Origin: DATKHR01 sp035939575
GTDB lineage: Bacteria > Acidobacteriota > Vicinamibacteria > Vicinamibacterales > CAVVIG01
Assembly: GCA_035939575.1 (NCBI GenBank)
Contig: DASZFS010000236.1
Span: forward strand, 1-14,504
Direction: 5' to 3'
DNA: 14,504 bases
In this document: positions 7,003 to 14,382 of the stretch, in pieces
Layout: every line of letters begins with the position of its first letter
Position numbering within the stretch: position 1 is the first letter of the stretch
Program-made: the position numbers and the translations under genes
The notes under the pieces: generated by a model
Told to the model about the DNA's origin: nothing
Seen by the model: the letters and a program-made list of their open reading frames with translations, nothing else
Databases searched by the model: none

Positions 7003-8963
7003 TCATGTCCTCCTGCGTTTGCAGATTGATTCAGGGCGAACGCCGTCAACACCGCGTCCTCCCCACCTCCGGTCGCGATGACGACGAACTGACGCCCGCT
7101 CCTGGCGCGGTAGGTCATCGGCGTGGCAGTCCCCCGCCGCGCCAACGGCGCCTGCCATTTCTCCACGCCTGTCCTCGCGTCGACCGCGTGGAAGGTCACG
7201 TCGCCGCCGCCGGCGAACACGAGGCCACCCGCGGTCGCCAGCACACCAGGCGCGCCCGCCACGCCTAACGTCTGCGGCAACTTCGCGTTTCGGAGCGCCG
7301 GGTGCGCGCGCAGCGCCGGCATGTCGCCAAACGGCACGCGCCATGCGATCGTACCGCGATTCAGGTCGATTGCGACCAGATGCCCGTACGGTGGCTTCAG
7401 AAGGGGGATCCCGTCCATGAACTCCGCGTTCGTGTCACCGACGCGGACGTAGTCGCCGTCCACTTCCGATGCGCGCGGGTTGGCGGCCGATCGATCGGGC
7501 GCCCCGACACGCACGATGTTGGCGGAGTTGGTCGTCTTGACGAACAGCAGACCCGACTGACGATCGAACGCGCCGCCGCCCCAGTTCGCGCCGCCGATAA
7601 TCCCAGGTCGCTGCACGGTGCCCTGGTAGGTAGGCGGCGTGAACAGCGGACCGATCCGGTACTTCTGTAATTCCGTGCGCGCCGCGGCCTTCAGCTCCGG
7701 TGTCAGATCGAACGCGTCGTCGAGCGTCACGCCCTGCTCGGTGATCGCGGGCGGCCGGGTCGGGAACGGCTGCGTGGGCCACGCGTGTTCGCCCCTCACG
7801 TCACTCTCCGGCACCCGCCGCTCCTCGATGGGCCACACCGGCTTGCCGGTCACGCGATCGAAGACGAAGGCAAAGCCCTGTTTCGTCAGCTGGACGACCG
7901 CGTCAACCAGCGGGCCGCCGGGCGACGGTTGAATGGTGACGAGATTCGGCGGAGACGGGTTGTCGTAGTCCCACAGGCCGTGGTGGACGAGCTGATAGTG
8001 CCACTGACGCTTGCCGGTGTTGGCGTCGAGGCAGACGAGGGACTCCGCGAAGAGATTCGCGCCCGGACGGCGGCCTCCGTAGAAATCGTTGCTGGGCGTC
8101 GTGACCGGCAGATAGACGAGCCCGCGCGCCTCGTCCAGCGTCATAGGCGCCCAGACGTTGGTGTGGCCGGTGAAGCTCCACGATTCACTCAGCCAGGTGT
8201 CGTTCCCGAATTCGCCCGCCTGGGGAATGGTGTGGAACGTCCAGACCATCTTGCCCGTCCGCGCGCTGAACGCCCGGACGTCGCCGGGCGGATCGTTGCG
8301 GTACGCGAGCCGGTCGCCCACGCCGTTTCCGAGGATCACCAGATCCTTGTACACGAGTGGTGGCGAGGTGTTCGTGTAGTGAGCCTTGTTGATTTCCCAG
8401 ATCAGCCCGCGGCTCAGATCGACGACGCCCTTGTCCCCGAAGGTCTCGACCGGACGTCCGGTGACGGCGTCGAGGCAGATCAGACGATACCGGCTGTTGA
8501 TGAAAATCCGGAGCGCGCCGGCGTCGCGCCAGGCGGCAACGCCGCGGTGCACGAAGCCGGTGCCGTTCGGCGGTTGTCCGTCCTCGTAGGCCTTCGGATC
8601 ATACGACCACAGCTCGGCCCCGTTCTCGGCGTTGAGCGCGACGACGCGGTTGTACGGCGTGCTGAGATACAGCACGTTGTCGATCATGATCGGCGTTGCC
8701 TGAAAGGTGCCGGGGCGCGTGCCGTGCTGCTCGATCGCCTTCTCGCGCGTGGCCCATTCCCAGGCGACGGCGAGCCGGGAGACATTGGAGGCGTCGATGT
8801 CCGCGAGCGCGGAGTATTTCGTGCCGCCCTGGTCGCCGCCGTAGTACGGCCAATCCACCTCAACGCGCGGCGACTGAGCGCGCGGCGACTCGCGCGCGAC
8901 GCCCAGCAGCGCGGGAATCATCGCGCCGGCAGCCATCGCGGCGACGAGCGCAGGTCTCAACAT
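6999..8963 (-). CDS. PQQ-dependent quinoprotein dehydrogenase (glucose-dehydrogenase-like)
   Basis: This 654-residue secreted protein has a signal peptide (1 to about 29, ending PRAQ). Repeated beta-propeller blades follow, for example VVALNAENGAELWSYD, LICLDAVTGRPVETFG, VRAFSARTGKMVWTF, LVCLDANTGKRQWHY and FHAVDARTGVEKW. HHGLWDYD (327-334) and GGANWGGGAFD (457-467) match motifs of the periplasmic domain of quinoprotein glucose dehydrogenase. The five-helix membrane anchor of E. coli Gcd is missing, and there is no CXXCH haem domain, so electrons must pass to a separate acceptor. The expected reaction is oxidation of a sugar or alcohol in the periplasm. It shares a 30-bp divergent gap with the amidohydrolase and overlaps the TonB receptor gene by 4 bases. 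No PQQ synthesis genes are in the window. The ATG at 8963 has no clear Shine-Dalgarno. Confidence 0.9.
   Translation of the reverse strand: MLRPALVAAMAAGAMIPALLGVARESPRAQSPRVEVDWPYYGGDQGGTKYSALADIDASNVSRLAVAWEWATREKAIEQHGTRPGTFQATPIMIDNVLYLSTPYNRVVALNAENGAELWSYDPKAYEDGQPPNGTGFVHRGVAAWRDAGALRIFINSRYRLICLDAVTGRPVETFGDKGVVDLSRGLIWEINKAHYTNTSPPLVYKDLVILGNGVGDRLAYRNDPPGDVRAFSARTGKMVWTFHTIPQAGEFGNDTWLSESWSFTGHTNVWAPMTLDEARGLVYLPVTTPSNDFYGGRRPGANLFAESLVCLDANTGKRQWHYQLVHHGLWDYDNPSPPNLVTIQPSPGGPLVDAVVQLTKQGFAFVFDRVTGKPVWPIEERRVPESDVRGEHAWPTQPFPTRPPAITEQGVTLDDAFDLTPELKAAARTELQKYRIGPLFTPPTYQGTVQRPGIIGGANWGGGAFDRQSGLLFVKTTNSANIVRVGAPDRSAANPRASEVDGDYVRVGDTNAEFMDGIPLLKPPYGHLVAIDLNRGTIAWRVPFGDMPALRAHPALRNAKLPQTLGVAGAPGVLATAGGLVFAGGGDVTFHAVDARTGVEKWQAPLARRGTATPMTYRARSGRQFVVIATGGGEDAVLTAFALNQSANAGGHE
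7009..7014 (-). promoter_or_regulatory. Strong ribosome binding site that fixes the GTG start of the TonB receptor
   Basis: On the minus strand AGGAGG lies 6 bases before GTG 7002, within the end of the quinoprotein gene. An ATG 4 bases nearer the site (7006) is in another frame and gives no receptor, so the GTG start is preferred. Confidence 0.7.
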
Positions 8964-8978
8964 TGGTCGGGTCCGAGG

Positions 8979-8986
8979 ATTATAAT
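8979..8986. promoter_or_regulatory. Symmetric -10 element ATTATAAT between divergent quinoprotein and amidohydrolase genes
   Basis: ATTATAAT is its own reverse complement, so it presents a perfect TATAAT to each strand (8981-8986 plus, 8984-8979 minus). On the plus strand it ends 7 bases before the ATG at 8994, predicting a leaderless amidohydrolase mRNA. On the minus strand 15 bases separate it from the ATG at 8963, predicting a leader of under 10 bases. No good -35 is seen on either side. Symmetric -10 elements that fire in both directions are documented in bacteria. Confidence 0.55.
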
Positions 8987-8993
8987 TCGCGCC

Positions 8994-10205
8994 ATGCGAA
9001 CCTCAGCATGTCTTCTCGCGACCGTCGCCGTCCTGGCGGGGCTCTCTGCCACAGTCCTGTCACAAACCGAGACTATCCGGATCCACGCGGCCACCGTGAT
9101 CGACGGTGCCGGCAAGTCCATCCAGAACGCGACCATCGTCGTGCAGGGATCCAGAATCACGGCGATCGAGACCGGCCCGACGCGCGCCGCCACCTACAAT
9201 CTCGGTCGTCTGACGGTCGTTCCGGGGCTCATCGACGTGCACGCCCACGTCGGCTGGCACTTCGACAAAGACGGCCGGTACGCGGCACGACCGGGCACGC
9301 CGGCGCAGGAGATCCTTTACTCGGCCGAGAACGCGTACGTCACGCTGATGGCTGGCTTCACGACGATTCAGAGCCCCGGCCAGCCGAACGACGTGGAGCT
9401 GCGCGAGGCAATCGCGCGCGGGGTCTTTCCCGGGCCACGGCTTCTGACCTCGATCCGCCAGCTGAACGAGCGCAGCGGAACGGCGGCCGAGATTCGCGAG
9501 AAGGTCCGCCAGCTCAAACAGGATGGCGCGGACGTCATCAAGATCTTCGCCTCCGCGAGCATTCGCGACGGGGGCAAACAGACGATGACGGACGATCAGC
9601 TGCAGGCCGCGTGCGGCGAGGCCAACGCGCTCGGCATGCGTACGATGGTTCACGCGCACAGTCCGGAATCGATCCGGGCCTCCGTCAACGCCGGCTGCAA
9701 GCAGATCGAGCACGGTGTCTTCGCGACGCAGGACGTCATGACGCTCATGGCCGAAAAAGGCGTCTACTTCGACCCGAACGTCGGGGTCGTGCTGCAGAAC
9801 TATCTGGCTAACCGCGCGAAGTACCTCAACATCGGCAACTACAATGAAGAGGGCTTCGCCTACATGGAAAAGGGGCTGAAGCTGAACGAGGCGATGATCA
9901 AGCTCGCGGTGGCGACGCCGAACCTCAAGCTGGTCGTCGGCACGGACGCCGTCGCGGGTGCGCACGGCCACAATGCCGACGAGATCGTCGCGCGGGTCGT
10001 GCAGGGCAACCAGAAACCCATGGACGCGATTGTCTCTGCTACATCGGGCTCGGCGCAGTCGCTCGCCCTGGAGAAGACCATCGGAACGCTCGCGCCCGGA
10101 TACGAAGCCGATCTGATCGGACTCGACGGCAATCCACTTGCCGACATCACGGCCGTGACGCGGGTCAAGTTCGTCATGAAGGGCGGCAAGGTCTACAAGC
10201 ACTGA
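8994..10205 (+). CDS. Secreted metal-dependent amidohydrolase (imidazolonepropionase-like family)
   Basis: The reading frame stays open for about 1.2 kb upstream, but the real start is ATG 8994, giving 403 residues with a signal peptide (MRTSACLLATVAVLAGLSAT, cut near VLSQ, residues 21-24). Family signatures are the HxH metal motif DVHAHVG (His83, His85), Lys183 in VIKIFAS, His220 and His222 in MVHAHS, His240 in IEHG and Asp318 in GTDA. These supply the binuclear metal site of the superfamily. The closing GYEADLIGLDGNPLADI and VMKGGKV segments are typical of the small beta domain. Secreted members act as peptidases or on small amides and cyclic compounds, so the substrate here is open. It is divergent from the quinoprotein gene, and its 3' end overlaps that of the RluA gene by 13 bp. 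Confidence 0.92.
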   Translation: MRTSACLLATVAVLAGLSATVLSQTETIRIHAATVIDGAGKSIQNATIVVQGSRITAIETGPTRAATYNLGRLTVVPGLIDVHAHVGWHFDKDGRYAARPGTPAQEILYSAENAYVTLMAGFTTIQSPGQPNDVELREAIARGVFPGPRLLTSIRQLNERSGTAAEIREKVRQLKQDGADVIKIFASASIRDGGKQTMTDDQLQAACGEANALGMRTMVHAHSPESIRASVNAGCKQIEHGVFATQDVMTLMAEKGVYFDPNVGVVLQNYLANRAKYLNIGNYNEEGFAYMEKGLKLNEAMIKLAVATPNLKLVVGTDAVAGAHGHNADEIVARVVQGNQKPMDAIVSATSGSAQSLALEKTIGTLAPGYEADLIGLDGNPLADITAVTRVKFVMKGGKVYKH

Positions 10206-11131
10206 CACCGAAGGCGACCCAGGAGCTCTCTGAAGTCGTCAGGCAGCGGCGCCTCGAACCGCAGATCGCGGCCTGTCGAGGGGTGCTTGAACGCCAGGCG
10301 ATACGCATGCAGCGCCTGCCGTGGAAACGCGATCGGCCGCAGCGAATCGGGGCCGTAAGTGTAGCGCTGCTCGCCGACGAGCATGTGGCCGTGCAGCCGC
10401 GCCTGCAGCCGGATCTGATTGCGGCGGCCGGTCACGAGTGTAACTTCCAGCAGCGTTGCGCCTTGAAGATCCTCGGTCACGCGGTAGTGGCAGATGGCGT
10501 CCTTGCCGCGCGGATCGCGCGGGTGCGTTTCCTTCTGGATGAGCGCCTTCGCGTCCCAAACCAGCCTGTCGCGCCAGACGCCCGACGCCGGCACCACACA
10601 TCCGTACACCACGGCCAGGTAGACGCGCTCCGGCTCGTGCCGCTTGAACTGCGCCTTCAACCGCTCCTGGGCTCCGGCGCTCTTGGCAAAGACAACCAAA
10701 CCCGATGTGTCGCGGTCGATGCGGTGAACCACGAACGGCCGACGCTTTCCGCGCTTGCGTAAATGATCGTGGAGGTCGTCTAGTGCGGACCGGGCGTCCG
10801 CTCGCCGCTCGAGCGGGACCGCGAGCACGCCCGCCGGCTTGTTCAGGACGACCAGCGCATTGTCCTCGTAGACCACCGCAAGGTCGCGGGCATCTCCGAG
10901 CGCAGCTCGGCGCTTCGACGTGCCCGGCCGATCCATCCAGACGCGCACGACGTCGCCCGCAGCCAGACGCACGCCCGCGTCGGCCATCGTGACCTCGCGG
11001 TCGTTCAGGAACACTTTCCCGCGCGCGAGGCCGTCTGCGGCGCGGGCCCGCGATCCGAGCCGGTCGGTGGCTGCCAGGAACTTGTCGAGTCGGCCGCCAG
11101 CATCCGGGCCGGCGATCGTCCATCGGGACAT
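10193..11131 (-). CDS. RluA-family RNA pseudouridine synthase
   Basis: This 312-residue cytoplasmic enzyme converts specific uridines of rRNA or tRNA to pseudouridine. Residues 1 to about 65 form an S4 RNA-binding domain (GGRLDKFLA, with a KVFLNDREV loop). The catalytic domain follows: VVLNKPAGVLAVP (94-106), the active-site motif HRIDRDTSGLVVFAK with Asp139, then TGRRNQIRLQ and LHGHMLVGEQRY, corresponding to the RluA GRTHQIRVH and HPIVGD regions but with Asn in place of Thr. Which position it modifies (RluC/D-like or other) cannot be told. The ATG at 11131 has no Shine-Dalgarno. The gene is divergent from the CPXCG gene across 20 bp and convergent with the amidohydrolase. Confidence 0.92.
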   Translation of the reverse strand: MSRWTIAGPDAGGRLDKFLAATDRLGSRARAADGLARGKVFLNDREVTMADAGVRLAAGDVVRVWMDRPGTSKRRAALGDARDLAVVYEDNALVVLNKPAGVLAVPLERRADARSALDDLHDHLRKRGKRRPFVVHRIDRDTSGLVVFAKSAGAQERLKAQFKRHEPERVYLAVVYGCVVPASGVWRDRLVWDAKALIQKETHPRDPRGKDAICHYRVTEDLQGATLLEVTLVTGRRNQIRLQARLHGHMLVGEQRYTYGPDSLRPIAFPRQALHAYRLAFKHPSTGRDLRFEAPLPDDFRELLGRLRCQCL

Positions 11132-11137
11132 CAGGCA

Positions 11138-11143
11138 TACAAT
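11138..11143 (+). promoter_or_regulatory. Putative -10 box (TACAAT) in a 20-bp divergent gap
   Basis: TACAAT is one mismatch from consensus and ends 8 bases before the ATG at 11152, so the transcript would start at or very near the start codon. It overlaps the palindrome ACAATTGT (11139-11146). On the opposite strand this gives CACAAT, 10 bases before the RluA ATG. No ribosome site is seen for either gene, which fits leaderless or near-leaderless transcription both ways. Confidence 0.4.
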
Positions 11144-11151
11144 TGTGCTCC

Positions 11152-11352
11152 ATGCCGATGCGAGGCGAGCCTGACGAGCTCGTCGTCACCTGCCCGTACT
11201 GCGGCGAAGCGGTCGAACTCTACATTGACCCCGACGTACGGGGCACGTTCGTCCAGGACTGCGAGGTCTGCTGCAACCCCTGGCGCGTCCGTGTGACGCG
11301 AGCAGGCGGCACGCAGCACGTCGAGGTTCGCCGCGCCGATGGCTCCGAGTAA
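11152..11352 (+). CDS. CPXCG motif-containing cysteine-rich protein
   Basis: A 66-residue protein with CPYCG at 14-18 and DCEVCCNPW at 36-44, that is cysteines 14, 17, 37, 40 and 41. This matches the small Cys_rich_CPXG family, in which the two CXXC pairs are expected to bind zinc. The family function is not established. ATG 11152 (or ATG 11158) is preferred to a TTG at 11143 because the TTG lies inside the -10 box. The gene is divergent from the RluA-type gene and ends just before repeat copy 3. The position beside an RNA-modifying enzyme is only suggestive of an RNA-related role. Confidence 0.85.
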   Translation: MPMRGEPDELVVTCPYCGEAVELYIDPDVRGTFVQDCEVCCNPWRVRVTRAGGTQHVEVRRADGSE

Positions 11353-11389
11353 GCCGGCCCTGATGACTCATCTAATCAGAATGGGAGGC

Positions 11390-11440
11390 TGGAGGTTCAG
11401 CCCGCCTCAGAGTCTTCAGCCCGATTATGAGGTGGCTTCT
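11390..11440. repeat. Intergenic repeat element, copy 3 (short)
   Basis: On the minus strand 11406-11424 reads CGGGCTGAAGACTCTGAGG, and the next bases (C GGGCTGAA, back to about 11397) begin another unit. This is the 19-base unit of copies 2 and 4. The 33-base arm is absent. It lies between the convergent CPXCG and DUF4177-like genes. The rest of the 94-bp gap shows nothing recognisable. Confidence 0.7.
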
Positions 11441-11446
11441 AGATCC

Positions 11447-11848
11447 TCACCGAGGTCGCGTCAGGAGCAGCGTCGTAATCCCGTCCGCTTCCGGCCATGC
11501 GATTCCCGTTGCCTCCCACCCTTGCGCGCCTAGCGCGTTGAGGAGGCGCGCCGCGCTCTCCGATGTGACGCGCGCCGTCTGGTAGTCCCACACTGCCCTC
11601 GTGACCCGCACTGAGACCGGATTCGGCGCGTGCGAGGACGGTTCACCGTTCCAGACGGTCACACGAATGGGCGCCTCCACGTCCACCTCGTGCAATGACA
11701 CTGGAATCGGTTCGCTCTTGCGGTTCTGGACCCAGACCTCTGCTTTCGTGGGCTCGCCCGGCCTCGAGACCTGCCCGGGCGCAGCGGTGATGGCTGAGCC
11801 GCCCGCAACGAACAGCGCGACGGCCGCGTACGACAGTGGGCTTTTCAC
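11447..11848 (-). CDS. Small secreted protein with DUF4177-like C-terminal segment
   Basis: This 133-residue protein has a signal peptide (MKSPLSYAAVALFVAGGSAI, cut near residues 22-24). The middle part (36-85) is beta-rich with no motif I recognise. The C-terminal part reads VWDYQTARV, then LLNALGAQGWEATGIAW and TTLLLTRPR. This resembles DUF4177, a short domain with a W-Y start, an LN.LG..GWE core and a basic end. Function is unknown. The GTG start at 11848 is supported by GGAGG 6 bases upstream (complement of 11855-11859). It is a single gene, convergent with the CPXCG gene. Confidence 0.75.
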   Translation of the reverse strand: MKSPLSYAAVALFVAGGSAITAAPGQVSRPGEPTKAEVWVQNRKSEPIPVSLHEVDVEAPIRVTVWNGEPSSHAPNPVSVRVTRAVWDYQTARVTSESAARLLNALGAQGWEATGIAWPEADGITTLLLTRPR

Positions 11849-12054
11849 GGAACACCTCCAGGTTGACTACTGAGTGTAGACGGCAGATCGGCGGCCGGAC
11901 CCCGAACCTCTCGGGCCCGGTGAGCGTCCAAGCCGTTAACTGTCTTTGCGCGAACTGTCGAAGCACAAGCAACCAGCGACGACGGGGCGTCCGATGGAGC
12001 GACGAACAGTCGTCCTAAGGTAAGATACGTGGCTGCTTTCATTTAGAGACACTT
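11849..12054. other. Divergent intergenic region, no gene seen
   Basis: This 206-bp gap lies between the DUF4177-like gene (minus) and the MFS gene (plus), and is the longest divergent gap of the window. It holds the GGAGG ribosome site of the minus-strand gene, a weak minus-strand TACACT at 11873-11878, and a weak plus-strand TAAGAT at 12021-12026. No RNA structure, repeat or small ORF with a credible start was found. Confidence 0.5.
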
Positions 12055-13365
12055 TTGGCAGAATCCGTCCAAGCCCAGCCCACCGTAGCCACCGATTCCA
12101 CGGTCGCTCCTACCCCCTCGGCCGGCGCGCGCACCATGCGGCGCACGCTGGTAGCGTTCACGTACCGGGACTTTCGCGTCCAGTGGATCGGCGCCTGCAC
12201 GTCGAGCATCGGCACCTGGATGCAGATCGTCGCTCAAAACTGGCTGGTGGTCTCGCTGACCAACTCGGCCTTTTTTCTGGGGCTCGATGCCTTTCTGCAG
12301 CAGCTGCCGATCATCCTGTTCTCGCTCATCGGCGGTGTCTTCGCAGACCGCTACGACCGCCGGCGCACGCTGCTCGCGTCGCAATACATCCAGATGGGGA
12401 CGTCCGCGGTCCTCGCCATGCTCATGTTTTTCCAGGTCGTCCAGATCTGGCACATCCTGCTGCTCTCGTTCGTCACGGGCCTCGCGCAGTCCTTCGGCGG
12501 GCCGGCCTACCAGTCGCTCATCCCGTCGCTCGTCGACAAGAAAGACCTGCCGAACGCCGTCGCGCTGAACTCCATTCAGTTCAACGTCGCACGCGTGATC
12601 GGCCCGCTGCTCTTCGGCCTCTCGCTGAGCGCTTTCCGTATGTACGGCTACAGCGAGCCGCAGGCGATGAACCTGTGCTTCCTGCTGAATTCTCTCTCGT
12701 TCGTCGTCGTGATCAACACGTTGATGATGCTGCGCGTGAAGCACATCCCGCCTACGAGCACGAAAGGTGTCGGCGACGAGCTCAAGGGCGGGATCTCGTA
12801 CGTACGCAGCCACAAGAGCCTCCGCGTCCTCATCGTGCTCGCGGCGGCGACGACGTTCCTGGGATTCGCAGTCCTGACGTTCCTGCCGATCTTCGCGCAG
12901 AAGGTGTTTCACGAAGGCGCCGACACCTACAGCCACCTGATGGCGTTCTCCGGCGCAGGATCGATCGTCGGCGCGCTGCTGGTAGCCTGGCTCGGCAAGT
13001 ACAAGAGGATGGGCCCGACAGCGCTGGTCGTGCAGGCCGCCTACGGCCTGCTCATCATCGCGTTCGCGGTGTCCCGCACGTTGTGGGTCAGCGATCTCCT
13101 GCTCTTCCTGACGGGCGCAGCGCTGATGGTCGTGTTCTCCACCGTGACGTCGTTGGTCCAGCTCATCGCGCCCAACGAGATGCGCGGCCGCGTGATGAGC
13201 ATCTACATGCTGGCGTTCCGCGGCGGCATGCCGCTCGGCAGCCTGGTCAGCGGGTGGTTGGCGACGTCTCTGGGCGCGCCGACGGTCATCGGCATCAACG
13301 GCGCGCTGCTCGTCCTCGTGGCGGCGTACTTCCTGATCTGGAATCACGGGGTCCTCGATTCGTAA
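12055..13365 (+). CDS. MFS transporter, MFS_3 / EntS-like exporter type
   Basis: This inner-membrane secondary transporter is about 436 residues with 12 predicted hydrophobic segments, from about residue 38 (FRVQWIGACTSSIGTWMQIV) to the C terminus (VIGINGALLVLVAAYFLIW). The loop 2-3 signature GGVFADRYDRRRTLL (about 90-104) and the SFGGPAYQSLIPSLV stretch are typical of the MFS_3 group. That group includes EntS-like siderophore exporters and macrolide-efflux-like proteins. The substrate is unknown. The start is uncertain: TTG 12055 gives a 27-residue disordered Ala/Thr/Pro-rich lead, while ATG 12136 starts immediately before RRTLVAFTYRDFRVQW. Neither has a good ribosome site. The TAA stop sits in a small hairpin (TCGATT-CGTA-AATCGA, 13355-13370). 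The deacetylase follows 22 bp downstream, possibly in an operon. Confidence 0.9.
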   Translation: MAESVQAQPTVATDSTVAPTPSAGARTMRRTLVAFTYRDFRVQWIGACTSSIGTWMQIVAQNWLVVSLTNSAFFLGLDAFLQQLPIILFSLIGGVFADRYDRRRTLLASQYIQMGTSAVLAMLMFFQVVQIWHILLLSFVTGLAQSFGGPAYQSLIPSLVDKKDLPNAVALNSIQFNVARVIGPLLFGLSLSAFRMYGYSEPQAMNLCFLLNSLSFVVVINTLMMLRVKHIPPTSTKGVGDELKGGISYVRSHKSLRVLIVLAAATTFLGFAVLTFLPIFAQKVFHEGADTYSHLMAFSGAGSIVGALLVAWLGKYKRMGPTALVVQAAYGLLIIAFAVSRTLWVSDLLLFLTGAALMVVFSTVTSLVQLIAPNEMRGRVMSIYMLAFRGGMPLGSLVSGWLATSLGAPTVIGINGALLVLVAAYFLIWNHGVLDS

Positions 13366-13407
13366 ATCGACGATTGAGGATTGTGGATTGAGACTGAGGA
13401 TTGAGGA
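13366..13407 (+). repeat. Degenerate simple repeat of GATTGAG type
   Basis: GATTGAGGA occurs at 13372-13380 and 13399-13407, with related GATTGTGGATTGAGA between. It fills the gap between the MFS stop and the deacetylase and contains the deacetylase TTG start. It may come from slippage or be a small dispersed repeat. Confidence 0.6.
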
Positions 13408-14365
13408 CTTGACCGCTGGCGGTGTGATCGCCGTCGCCGCACTGGCCTCGGCCACGGTCTTCGCCCAGGCGCGGCCGCAGCCGGGCGTGCGGCTGCCACT
13501 CACCGAAATCGACGCGCAGATGTTTCACGTCAGCGCGGGGAAGCGGCTGAAGCCCGGTGCCTGGCCCAACGGCGCGCGCGTTGCCGTCGGCCTGAGCTTC
13601 GACGTCGACAACGCGACGGCGGATCTCGCAACCGGCAATCTCATCTCGGAGTCGATCTCGCGCGGCGAGTACGGGGCGGTGGACGGCCTGCCGCGCATTC
13701 TCCGGCTGCTCGACAAGCATCAGGTTCCCGCATCGTTCTTCATTCCGGCGGTCAGCCACCTGCTGCATCCGGCGATGATCCCGGCGATCCTCAAGAGCGG
13801 CCGACACGAGATCGGTGTGCACGGATGGATTCACGAGCACCTGCCGTCGGTCAACGACGCCGCGCTCGAGCAGGACATGCTGACGCGTGCGATCGACACG
13901 CTGACAAAAGCCGTCGGCAGGCGCCCCGTCGGATATCGCGCGCCGTCGTGGCAGTTCAGCCAGTGGACCATGCAGCAGGTTATGGACGCCGGCTTCCTCT
14001 ACGACAGCAGCCTCATGGCCAGCGACGACGCCTACGAAATCCTGCTCGACAGACGACCGGCCGGCGTGGTGGAGCTGCCGATCGAGCGCATTCTCGACGA
14101 CTTCCCTTACTTCGGGGGCGCAACCAACGGCGGGATGCCCAATCCCGACCTCATCGAGCAGGTGTTTCGGTCGGAGTTCGACGTGGCGTATGAGGAGCGC
14201 GGGCTCTTCGTCCTGACCATGCACCCGCACATCACCGGCCACCGCTCGCGCGCGGCGGGACTGGAGAAGCTGATTGTCTACATGAAGTCCAAGCCGGGCG
14301 TCTGGTTCGCCACGCTCGAGCAGATCGCGCGATACGTCAAAGCGAACCCAGGCTCGTCCAGTTAG
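13388..14365 (+). CDS. Secreted polysaccharide/peptidoglycan deacetylase (NodB fold)
   Basis: About 325 residues from TTG 13388, or 313 from GTG 13424. Either start keeps a hydrophobic signal (VIAVAALASATVFAQA, residues 13-28). NodB motifs appear in order: SFDVD (70-74, Asp72 and Asp74), HGWIHEH (145-151, His145 and His149 as metal ligands), YRAPSWQ (183-189, Arg184), YDSSLM (205-210) and LTMHPHI (276-282, His279). The DVD and HGWIHE forms resemble the Helicobacter PgdA / PuuE-like branch more than chitin deacetylases. Expected role: removal of acyl groups from an envelope polysaccharide or peptidoglycan, or hydrolysis of a small amide. The start lies in a simple repeat and lacks a ribosome site. 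Repeat copy 4 follows the stop. Confidence 0.9.
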   Translation: MRLRIEDLTAGGVIAVAALASATVFAQARPQPGVRLPLTEIDAQMFHVSAGKRLKPGAWPNGARVAVGLSFDVDNATADLATGNLISESISRGEYGAVDGLPRILRLLDKHQVPASFFIPAVSHLLHPAMIPAILKSGRHEIGVHGWIHEHLPSVNDAALEQDMLTRAIDTLTKAVGRRPVGYRAPSWQFSQWTMQQVMDAGFLYDSSLMASDDAYEILLDRRPAGVVELPIERILDDFPYFGGATNGGMPNPDLIEQVFRSEFDVAYEERGLFVLTMHPHITGHRSRAAGLEKLIVYMKSKPGVWFATLEQIARYVKANPGSSS

Positions 14366-14382
14366 AGGCTATCCCACAAAAC

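Noticed and set aside
7785..8993. Long 5' extension of the amidohydrolase frame (403 extra codons)
   Set aside because: It is antisense to the PQQ dehydrogenase, and the extended frame reaches an ATG followed by a signal peptide at 8994, which is the natural start.
9060..10208. 382-codon minus-strand ORF opposite the amidohydrolase
   Set aside because: Val/Arg/Asp-rich shadow with no recognisable domain, opposite a gene with all its catalytic motifs.
12043..13503. 486-codon minus-strand ORF opposite the MFS gene
   Set aside because: Composition is dominated by Arg, Glu, Asp and His with no domain, and it lies fully antisense to a clear MFS transporter. It is a GC-driven shadow.
13295..14242. 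315-codon minus-strand ORF opposite the deacetylase
   Set aside because: Shadow frame; the plus strand has the complete NodB motif set.
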